DNA from: an uncultured Collinsella sp.
GTDB lineage: Bacteria > Actinomycetota > Coriobacteriia > Coriobacteriales > Coriobacteriaceae
NCBI GenBank assembly: GCA_900755005.1
Contig: CAAEEX010000028.1
Span: 1-29,113, forward strand
Direction of reading: 5' to 3'
DNA: 29,113 nucleotides
Of the stretch, positions 22,906-29,113 are shown piece by piece. The notes under the pieces were generated by a model. It worked only from the letters and a program-made list of their open reading frames with translations. It was not told where the DNA came from and did not search any database. The first letter of the stretch is position 1. Every line of letters starts with the position of its first letter. The translations under genes were made by a program, and so were the position numbers.

Positions 22906-24582
22906 ATGGCTGATTCTATGTTCCACCAGCCCGTTATGGGTCGTCGCGCCTTTGTCGGCGGTACCCTTGCTGCGAGCTCCATGGCTTTTCTTGCCGCATG
23001 CGGCAAGAAGGGCGGCGACGCTTCCGGTTCTGAGTCCGGTTCGACGCTGAACTTCTACATCAACAACCCGGTCTGCATCGACCCCTACAACGTCCAGGAG
23101 GATCAGGGCACTCAGGTCGAGTACCAGCTGTTTGATGCTCTGACCTCTTACGACGCCGAGAAGGGCAAGATCGTCCCGCTGGCTTGCGAGTCCTTCGAGG
23201 CCAACGACGACGCCACCGAGTTCACCTTCAAGATTAAGAAGGCCAAGTTCCACAACGGTGACGACGTTACCTCCAAGTCCTTCAAGCTCGCTTGGGAGCG
23301 TCTGGTCAACACCAAGTCGGCCATCGCTACCGAGTACGGTCCTTCCGAGGTCTCCTATCACCTTTCCATGGTCGAGGGCTATGACGATCTACTTGCCGGT
23401 AACGCTACCGAGCTCAGCGGTGTTACTTGCCCCGACGATGAGACCCTCGTCGTTAAGCTGTCTTCCGCTTACGCCGACTTCCCCTTCGTCGCCTCTCACC
23501 CGGCTCTGTCCCCGGTTCCCGAGTGCGCCGAGTCCGATGTTAAGAGCTTCTACCTTGCCCCGATCGGTAACGGCCCGTTCATGATGGACGGCAAGTGGGA
23601 GGATGGTCAGGAGATCAACCTCAAGAAGTTCGACGATTACTATGGCGACAAGGCCAAGATCGATGGCATCCACTTCCAGGTTATCAAGGACGTGGAGACC
23701 GCCTACAAGGAGTTCCAGGCCGGTAACCTTGACATCTGCGACGTTCCCGTTGCTCAGATCGACGCTGCCAAGAAAGATCGCGGCGTGTCCAAGGACGGCT
23801 ACACCATGGGCGACGGCGAGCGCATGCTGCTCGGCGCCGAGCCTTCCACCTACTACCTGACCTGCAACACCACGGCCGAGCCGTTCAACAACGCCGACCT
23901 GCGCAGGGGTATCTCCCTGGCCATTAACCGTGAGGCCATCTGCAAGACCATCTTCAAGGGTACCCGTACCCCCGCCGACGGCATTGTTCCTCCGGGCATC
24001 GATGGCTACAAGGAGGGCGCATGGGAGTTCTGCGCCTACGACGTCGACAAGGCTAACGAGTACCTCGACAAGGTTGCTCCCGCTGGCGCTAACGGCGATC
24101 GTGGCATTAACGTGACCCTTTCCTACAACCAGGACGGTGGCCACAAGGAGATCATGGAGTCCATCATCGGCGACCTCGCCAAGGTCGGCGTTACCGCCGT
24201 CTCCGATACTCCTGAGTGGTCTGCGCTGCTCGAGCAGTACCAGAACTTCAACTATCAGTTCGGTCGTCTGGGCTGGATTGCCGACTACCCGATCATGGAC
24301 AACTTCCTGTATCCGCTGTTCCACTCCGACTCCCTCGGTGGCGACAACCGCTCTGGTTACAACAACCCCGAGTTCGACGCCAAGGTCGACGAGGCCCGTA
24401 CCACGGTTGACGACGAAGAGCGCGTCGCTAAGATGCAGGAGGCCGACGCAATGGTCGCTGCCGACTGCCCGGTCATCCCGGTGATGTTCTACACGCACAC
24501 CATCGCTGGCTCCGACCGCGTCAAGTACCTCTACGTTGATCCGCAGAAGCACGCCGAGCTGGGTACCGCCGAGCTCGCCTAA
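22906..24582 (+). CDS. oppA: Oligopeptide ABC transporter substrate-binding lipoprotein (OppA type)
   Basis: This 558-residue SBP family 5 lipoprotein has an N-terminal GRRAFVGGT twin-arginine-like motif (12-20) and lipobox LAAC with Cys32. The mature part has the OppA-type start NFYINNPVCIDPYNVQ, FTFKIKKAKFHNGDDV, PFNNADLRRGISLAINRE and the C-terminal APSLIP-like region FYTHTIAGSDRVKYLYVDP. It captures peptides outside the membrane and hands them to the permeases encoded next. ATG 22906 is chosen because of AAGGAGG 5 nt upstream; the in-frame ATG 22858 lies before that site. Codon bias suggests strong expression. A hairpin and 156 nt separate it from the permease genes. Peptide as substrate is the family default. 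Confidence 0.85.
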   Translation: MADSMFHQPVMGRRAFVGGTLAASSMAFLAACGKKGGDASGSESGSTLNFYINNPVCIDPYNVQEDQGTQVEYQLFDALTSYDAEKGKIVPLACESFEANDDATEFTFKIKKAKFHNGDDVTSKSFKLAWERLVNTKSAIATEYGPSEVSYHLSMVEGYDDLLAGNATELSGVTCPDDETLVVKLSSAYADFPFVASHPALSPVPECAESDVKSFYLAPIGNGPFMMDGKWEDGQEINLKKFDDYYGDKAKIDGIHFQVIKDVETAYKEFQAGNLDICDVPVAQIDAAKKDRGVSKDGYTMGDGERMLLGAEPSTYYLTCNTTAEPFNNADLRRGISLAINREAICKTIFKGTRTPADGIVPPGIDGYKEGAWEFCAYDVDKANEYLDKVAPAGANGDRGINVTLSYNQDGGHKEIMESIIGDLAKVGVTAVSDTPEWSALLEQYQNFNYQFGRLGWIADYPIMDNFLYPLFHSDSLGGDNRSGYNNPEFDAKVDEARTTVDDEERVAKMQEADAMVAADCPVIPVMFYTHTIAGSDRVKYLYVDPQKHAELGTAELA

Positions 24583-24679
24583 GAGTTTGCAGCTTCCGTG
24601 AGGGTCAAGTATTTACGTAGACCTCATGGGAAACATACAGTTCTCCCTAACCTGGGGTAAACTGGCTGATGGTAATTTT

Positions 24680-24707
24680 GGGATGCCGGTCTGGCGATCG
24701 GCATCCC
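24680..24707 (+). terminator. Hairpin between oppA and oppB
   Basis: The stem GGGATGCCG/CGGCATCCC (24680-24688, 24699-24707) can extend by two further pairs into the loop and is followed by ATTTAGG. There is no real T-run. It mirrors the hairpin at 6683-6716 in the other transporter locus and probably lowers read-through or protects the oppA mRNA. Confidence 0.65.
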
Positions 24708-24738
24708 ATTTAGGTTAATCCCTAGATAGGGGAGTGGT

Positions 24739-25776
24739 ATGGGTAAGTACATCGTTAAACGTGTGCTTCAGTTCATCCCGGTATTTTTGGGCGTTACGCT
24801 GATTCTGTTCGCCCTCCAGAACATCGTGCCGGGAGATCCGATCAAGCTGATCGGTGGAGACAAGGCTCTGTCCCCCGAGGTGGAGCTTCAACTTCGCGTG
24901 CGCTATCACCTGGTCCAGGCGGACGAGGACGGCAACGCGATCCTTGACGAGAACGGCGATCCCGTTCCAACGTCGCTTGTGGACCAATACTTGAATTACA
25001 TGAATGGTCTGCTTCATGGCGATCTGGGCAATTCGTATCAGCGCAAGCTGCCGGTTGCGGAAATCTTTGCTCAGAAGTATCCGTATACGGTTAAACTCGC
25101 CGCGTGCGCCATCGTGCTCGAGGCAATCATGGGTATCGGTGCGGGTATCATTTCGGCAGTAAAGCGTTACTCCTTCTGGGATATTTTGGTAACGCTGACC
25201 ACGTCTATCCTCGTTGCCGTTCCTGCCTTCTGGCTCGGTATGCTGCTGCAGCTGTTCTTTGGCGTCATCCTTAAGGATGCCACCGGCGGCGCTTTCTCCA
25301 TGCCGATTTCGGGTGCCGGCGGTGCCAGCTCTCAGTATCAGGATTGGATGCACTATGTGCTTCCGACCATTACGCTGGCTTCGGTTTCGACCGCCTATGC
25401 TGCCCGCATCATGCGCTCGCAGCTGCTCGACGTCATGAACCAGGATTACATCCGCACGGCAAAGGCTAAGGGTCTCTCCAATCGCGCGATCATCATCAAG
25501 CATGCGCTTAAGAATGCACTCATCCCCGTCGTTACCTATATTGGTGTCGACTTCGGTGGCATGCTTTCGGGCGCCATCCTGACCGAGACGGTCTTTAACT
25601 GGCCCGGTATCGGCTCTGAGGTCTACCGCGCCATCAGCATGCGTGACTGGCCTATCGTTATGGGCGGCGTTACGCTCATCGTTGTCGTCGTTATGGTGAT
25701 CAACCTGCTCGTCGACATTAGCTATGCATTCCTCGACCCGCGCATCCGCCTTGGCGGTCCGTCGGATAAGGCCTAA
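24739..25776 (+). CDS. oppB: Oligopeptide ABC transporter permease OppB type
   Basis: This 345-residue permease starts with KYIVKRVLQFIPVFLGVTLILF, the canonical OppB/DppB first segment, and has about six membrane helices. The EAA loop is around MNQDYIRTAKAKGLSNRAI (about 233-251) followed by KHALKNALIPV. Between the first two helices a soluble region of about 70 residues is longer than in the sialic-type permease at 6778 and contains a run of acidic residues (QADEDGNAILDENGDP). GGGGAG precedes ATG 24739. oppC begins 14 nt after the stop. Substrate assignment rests on the family and the operon. Confidence 0.9.
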   Translation: MGKYIVKRVLQFIPVFLGVTLILFALQNIVPGDPIKLIGGDKALSPEVELQLRVRYHLVQADEDGNAILDENGDPVPTSLVDQYLNYMNGLLHGDLGNSYQRKLPVAEIFAQKYPYTVKLAACAIVLEAIMGIGAGIISAVKRYSFWDILVTLTTSILVAVPAFWLGMLLQLFFGVILKDATGGAFSMPISGAGGASSQYQDWMHYVLPTITLASVSTAYAARIMRSQLLDVMNQDYIRTAKAKGLSNRAIIIKHALKNALIPVVTYIGVDFGGMLSGAILTETVFNWPGIGSEVYRAISMRDWPIVMGGVTLIVVVVMVINLLVDISYAFLDPRIRLGGPSDKA

Positions 25777-25790
25777 GGGAGGTACGTCTC

Positions 25791-26726
25791 ATGCAGGAAA
25801 CTGATTCTCAGTCTCAGGGGCAGGCTACCGCCACTAAGGCCGCATCTGCTCCCGCTAAGTCCCGCACGATGTGGGGCGACGCTTTTAAGCGTCTTCGTAA
25901 GAACAAGCTCGCCGTTATCGGTGTTTGCTGGATCATCATCGTCGTTGTGGTTGCCCTGACCGCCGACCTGTGGGCTAAGCCCTGGCTCGGGTCGCCGACG
26001 GCTTCCGACTCGACTACCATGGCCGAGACTTCGTTGCTGGCTCCGTGTGCCGAGCATCCGTTTGGTACCGACGCCCTTGGTCGCGACATTCTCGTCCGCG
26101 TTATCTACGGTGCACGCGTTTCGCTGTCCGTCGGCATTATGGCCACCGCCATCTCCACGGTGATCGGATTGGTCATGGGTGCTCTGGCCGGTTTCTACGG
26201 CGGAATCTGGGATACGATCATCATGCGCTTTGCGGATATCTTCCTGGCGTTCCCGTACGTGCTGTTCGTCGTCGCCATGATCGCCGTTATCGGCCGTGGT
26301 CTTCAGAATGTCTTTATCGCCATCGGTATTCTCGGCTGGCCTTCTATTGCACGCGTCTTCCGATCCGCGATCCTGACGGTCAAGGAAAACGACTATGTTG
26401 ACGCTGCGCGCGCGATGGGTGCATCCGATGCTCGTATCGTCGTGCGTCACATCTTCCCGAACTCCGTTGCCTCCATCGTGGTCTACGCGACCATGAACAT
26501 TGGTGGTGCCATTTTGACCGAGTCCGCTCTGTCCTTCCTCGGCATGGGCGTTATTCCGCCTACGCCTTCGTGGGGCTCCATGATTCAGGACGGTCAGCAG
26601 TATCTTCTGACTGCTCCCTGGATGATGATCATGCCCGGTCTGGCAATTCTCTCGACGGTGCTCGCCTTCACCCTGCTGGGTGACGGTCTGCGTGACGCCC
26701 TCGACGTCAAGATGAAGGACGCATAA
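25791..26726 (+). CDS. oppC: Oligopeptide ABC transporter permease OppC type
   Basis: This 311-residue permease begins with a cytoplasmic tail, then FKRLRKNKLAVIGVCWIIIVVV, the standard OppC N-terminal signature. The periplasmic segment PCAEHPFGTDALGRDILVRV (about 84-103) is the well-conserved entry to the permease core, and the EAA loop is ENDYVDAARAMGASDARIV. It pairs with OppB. Unlike the corresponding protein at 7738, it is not fused to an ATPase. A strong AAGGGAGG lies before ATG 25791. The ATPase gene follows after 2 nt. Confidence 0.91.
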   Translation: MQETDSQSQGQATATKAASAPAKSRTMWGDAFKRLRKNKLAVIGVCWIIIVVVVALTADLWAKPWLGSPTASDSTTMAETSLLAPCAEHPFGTDALGRDILVRVIYGARVSLSVGIMATAISTVIGLVMGALAGFYGGIWDTIIMRFADIFLAFPYVLFVVAMIAVIGRGLQNVFIAIGILGWPSIARVFRSAILTVKENDYVDAARAMGASDARIVVRHIFPNSVASIVVYATMNIGGAILTESALSFLGMGVIPPTPSWGSMIQDGQQYLLTAPWMMIMPGLAILSTVLAFTLLGDGLRDALDVKMKDA

Positions 26727-26728
26727 GG

Positions 26729-27820
26729 ATGAAGAAGAACAAGAACTATGTGGACCTGAAGGACCAGCCGGTTCCCGAGGGCCAGCATCTGCTCGAGGTC
26801 GATGACCTTAAGATGTATTTCCACACCGAGGATGGCGTCGTTCGCGCTGTCGACGGTGTTTCCTACACGCTCGATCGCGGCGAGACCCTGGGTGTCGTCG
26901 GTGAGTCCGGCTCCGGTAAGTCCGTGACCGCCATGACCATCATGGGTCTTATCTCGATGCCTCCGGGAAAGATTGAGGGCGGCGACGTTCGCTATCGCGG
27001 TCGTTCTATCCTCGAGATGACCGAGGAAGAGATGCAGCACATTCGCGGTAACGATATCGCGATGATCTTCCAGGATCCTATGACCTCCTTGAACCCGGTC
27101 TATAAGATCGGCAAGCAGGTGGGCGAGGGCCTTCGTCTGCACCGTGGCTACTCCAAGCAGGAGGCGCTCAAGCGCGCCACCGAGCTTTTGGACCTCGTGG
27201 GTATCCCCGAGCCCGAGAAGCGCGTCAATGAGTATCCGCACCAGTTCTCCGGCGGTATGCGTCAGCGCGTCATGATTGCTATGGCCCTTGCCTGCGATCC
27301 CGATATCCTGATTGCCGACGAGCCCACGACGGCTCTGGACGTTACCATTCAGGCTCAGATTATCGAGCTCATGCAGGAGATGCAGCAGAAGAACGGCAAC
27401 GCCATTATCATGATTACCCATGACCTGGGCGTTGTCGCCGATATGGCCGACAAAATCATGGTTATGTACGCCGGCCGTCCCGTCGAGTTCGGTACTGCCG
27501 AGGAAATCTTCTACGAGAGCCGCCACCCCTACACCTGGGGCCTTATCCGCTCCATCCCGGAGCAGGCCATCGAGGAGAAGAAGCCGCTGACGCCGATTCA
27601 CGGCAACCCGCCTTCGCTCATGAACTTGCCTGAGGGCTGCGTATTCTCTCCTCGTTGCCCCTATGCGACGGACAAGTGCCGCAAGCAGCGCCCCGAGCGC
27701 GTTGTCACCGAGTCCGGTCACTATTCTGCGTGCCATTATTCCGGTGACCCTGAGTTCCTCAAGAACGCCCCTGAGACGTCCCGCACGCGCAAAGATTCCA
27801 AGAAGGGAGGCGAGGCGTAA
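26729..27820 (+). CDS. oppD: Oligopeptide ABC transporter ATPase OppD type
   Basis: This 363-residue ATPase has Walker A GESGSGKS (58-65), signature FSGGMRQR (173-180), Walker B ILIADEPT (193-200) and switch H231. The C-terminal oligopeptide-transporter extension carries four cysteines, C304, C310, C317 and C335 (GCVFSPRCPYATDKC, then SACHYS). This pattern has been seen to hold a 4Fe-4S cluster in OppD/DppD-type structures. ATG 26729 lies 2 nt after oppC with AAGGATG overlapping as ribosome-binding site, so translation is coupled. It forms a heterodimer with the next protein. Confidence 0.93.
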   Translation: MKKNKNYVDLKDQPVPEGQHLLEVDDLKMYFHTEDGVVRAVDGVSYTLDRGETLGVVGESGSGKSVTAMTIMGLISMPPGKIEGGDVRYRGRSILEMTEEEMQHIRGNDIAMIFQDPMTSLNPVYKIGKQVGEGLRLHRGYSKQEALKRATELLDLVGIPEPEKRVNEYPHQFSGGMRQRVMIAMALACDPDILIADEPTTALDVTIQAQIIELMQEMQQKNGNAIIMITHDLGVVADMADKIMVMYAGRPVEFGTAEEIFYESRHPYTWGLIRSIPEQAIEEKKPLTPIHGNPPSLMNLPEGCVFSPRCPYATDKCRKQRPERVVTESGHYSACHYSGDPEFLKNAPETSRTRKDSKKGGEA

Positions 27821-28849
27821 ATGGCAGACAATAACGAGCGCACTCCGCTGCTGAAGGTCGAGCACCTTTCTAAGGAGTTCCCCGCAGAGTCCGGCATGTT
27901 CGCCAAGCGCTTCTCTAAGCGTGTCGTCTCTGCTGTGAATGACATTTCGTTCGAGATTTATCCGGGCGAGACCTTTGGCCTGGTCGGCGAGTCTGGTTGC
28001 GGTAAGTCCACCACGGGCCGCACCATCATGCGTCTGACCAAGCCGACGGCAGGTAAGGTGTTCTTCCAGGGCAAAGATGTTGCCGAGATGAGCAAGCATG
28101 AGATCAAGGACATGCGTCGTGAGATGCAGTTTATCTTCCAGGATCCTTATGCTTCGCTCAACCCTCGTATGACGATTGGTGAGATCGTCTCCGAGCCCAT
28201 GACCATTCATGGTGTGGGCACCAAGGAGGAGCGCATTGAGCGTGTCCGTGAGCTGCTGGACGTCGTCGGCCTCAACCCCGAGCACATCAACCGCTATCCG
28301 CACGAGTTCTCGGGCGGTCAGCGTCAGCGTATCGGCATCGCCCGTGCGTTCGCTCTGAAGCCCAAGCTGATCATCTGCGACGAGCCCGTTTCCGCTCTGG
28401 ATGTTTCCATTCAGGCCCAGGTTCTGAACCTGCTCAAGGAACTTCAGGACAAGTTCGGTACGGCCTATCTCTTCATTGCCCACGACCTGTCCGTCGTGCA
28501 GCACATCTCCGATCGCGTTGCCGTTATGTATCTGGGTAAGATGGTCGAGGTTTCGGACTGGAAGACACTCTATAGCGAGCCGCACCACCCGTACACGCAG
28601 TCACTGCTGTCTGCCGTGCCGGTGCCCGATCCGGATATTCAGAAGACCCGCAAGCGCATCATCCTCGCTGGCGATCCGCCGTCGCCGCTAGATCCGCCGA
28701 CCGGCTGCCGTTTCCACACGCGCTGCCCGATCGCGCAGGGCATCTGCTCCGAGAAGCTTCCTGAGTTTAAGGAAGTTGCCCCGGGTCACTGCTGCGCCTG
28801 CCACTTCGCGGAGCCGTTCCCGATCAAGGAATCGCACATCGACCTGTAG
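27821..28849 (+). CDS. oppF: Oligopeptide ABC transporter ATPase OppF type
   Basis: This 342-residue ATPase has Walker A GESGCGKS (56-63), signature FSGGQRQR (163-170), Walker B LIICDEPV (183-190) and switch H221. Like its partner it has a C-terminal cysteine-rich extension: C296, C302, C309, and C324/C325/C327 in GHCCACH. This makes the pair different from the ATPases of the first transporter, which have none. ATG 27821 starts directly after the oppD stop, with AAGGGAGG upstream. The operon ends in the long palindrome at 28866-28997. Confidence 0.93.
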   Translation: MADNNERTPLLKVEHLSKEFPAESGMFAKRFSKRVVSAVNDISFEIYPGETFGLVGESGCGKSTTGRTIMRLTKPTAGKVFFQGKDVAEMSKHEIKDMRREMQFIFQDPYASLNPRMTIGEIVSEPMTIHGVGTKEERIERVRELLDVVGLNPEHINRYPHEFSGGQRQRIGIARAFALKPKLIICDEPVSALDVSIQAQVLNLLKELQDKFGTAYLFIAHDLSVVQHISDRVAVMYLGKMVEVSDWKTLYSEPHHPYTQSLLSAVPVPDPDIQKTRKRIILAGDPPSPLDPPTGCRFHTRCPIAQGICSEKLPEFKEVAPGHCCACHFAEPFPIKESHIDL

Positions 28850-28865
28850 CCGGTTGTTATCGTCC

Positions 28866-28997
28866 GGGCCCGTGCTGAACTTAGTTTTCAGAACGTCCTC
28901 GACCATGGAAACCCCCTTATCCTGCTCCTTCGGAGCTGCGGATAAGGGGGTTTCCTGGTCTGCGGAATGTTCTGAAAACTAAGTCCAGCACGGGCCC
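28866..28997. repeat. 132-nt near-perfect palindrome after oppF
   Basis: Arms of 29 nt (28866-28894 and 28969-28997; outer ends GGGCCCGTGCTG and CAGCACGGGCCC) match with one mismatch. Inside, GACCA/TGGTC and a perfect 16-bp pair (28907-28922, 28940-28955; GGAAACCCCCTTATCC) lead to a tip of GCTCC-TTC-GGAGC. The whole forms one hairpin with only small bulges. It can terminate oppF transcripts, and on both strands. Its length and layered build are more than a terminator needs and recall a miniature inverted-repeat element. I see no clear target-site duplication and no second copy in the window. Confidence 0.8.
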
Positions 28998-29113
28998 TGT
29001 GTTACCACTGTAGAGGGGTGAGATTCCTTGATCGCTCACTTAATCTAATAGGAAATTGAGCGAGGCCGGAGCTTTAGCTCCGGCCTCCCCATATAAGGGC
29101 TCGGCTTTGCCGA
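28998..29113. other. Non-coding right end with small hairpins
   Basis: No gene is seen here. A perfect 11-bp hairpin, GAGGCCGGAGC with loop TTTA (29062-29087), and a start of a further one, TCGGC-TTT-GCCGA (29101-29113), lie at the right edge. CGCTCA and TGAGCG around 29033-29062 form a weaker pair. These may be terminators for a gene beyond the window or parts of an intergenic repeat. Confidence 0.55.

Noticed and set aside
26594..28588. A long minus-strand open frame opposite oppD and oppF
   Set aside because: It is the same antisense shadow of conserved ATPase sequence. A similar pattern appears opposite 9754-10581.
1..29113. tRNA, rRNA, CRISPR array, transposase or prophage genes
   Set aside because: I found no cloverleaf, no regular direct repeats with spacers, and no transposase, integrase or phage-like protein. 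The only repeat element of note is the palindrome at 28866-28997.

Overview
The window is about 29 kb of GC-rich bacterial DNA in which every supported gene lies on the + strand. The order uvrC, rapZ, whiA, gap, pgk, tpiA, secG is the known actinobacterial backbone. Together with the codon usage, Tat-type lipoproteins and protein flavour, this suggests a gut coriobacterium such as Collinsella. The genus is inferred from general knowledge; no search was run.

Layout: (1) 1-4641 holds the 3' end of uvrA, then ybaK, murJ and uvrC, for nucleotide excision repair, tRNA proofreading and lipid II flipping. (2) 4642-5006 is an AT-richer, palindrome-rich leader. (3) 5007-15366 is a sialic-acid (N-acetylneuraminate) uptake and breakdown locus. 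It encodes a Tat-type binding lipoprotein, a permease, a permease-ATPase fusion, a second ATPase, an AXE1-type esterase, a shortened esterase paralogue without its catalytic serine, a NanA-type lyase, a ROK kinase (probable NanK) and NanE. (4) 15468-17324 holds rapZ and whiA, without the yvcK gene that usually sits between them. (5) 17518-22193 holds the lower-glycolysis genes gap, pgk, tpiA and gpmI, followed by secG (22358-22612). (6) 22906-28849 is a classical five-gene oligopeptide ABC operon (oppABCDF-like). (7) 28850-29113 is non-coding and dominated by a 132-nt near-perfect palindrome and smaller hairpins.

How the parts work together: the first transporter probably imports sialic acid. 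The esterase may remove O-acetyl groups, NanA splits Neu5Ac into ManNAc and pyruvate, the ROK kinase makes ManNAc-6-P, and NanE converts it to GlcNAc-6-P. NagA and NagB, needed to reach fructose-6-P, are not in the window, nor is a sialidase or a nan regulator. The carbon would then enter glycolysis, some of whose genes lie just downstream. Two transporter operons share one design, with about 156 nt and a strong hairpin between the binding-protein gene and the first permease gene.

The points most worth a second look are the active/inactive esterase pair, the nan locus sitting inside the uvrC-rapZ-whiA-gap backbone, the structured leader before the first binding protein, an AAAACGTT core shared by three promoter regions, a missing Fe-S cysteine in UvrC, and the long palindrome at the right end.
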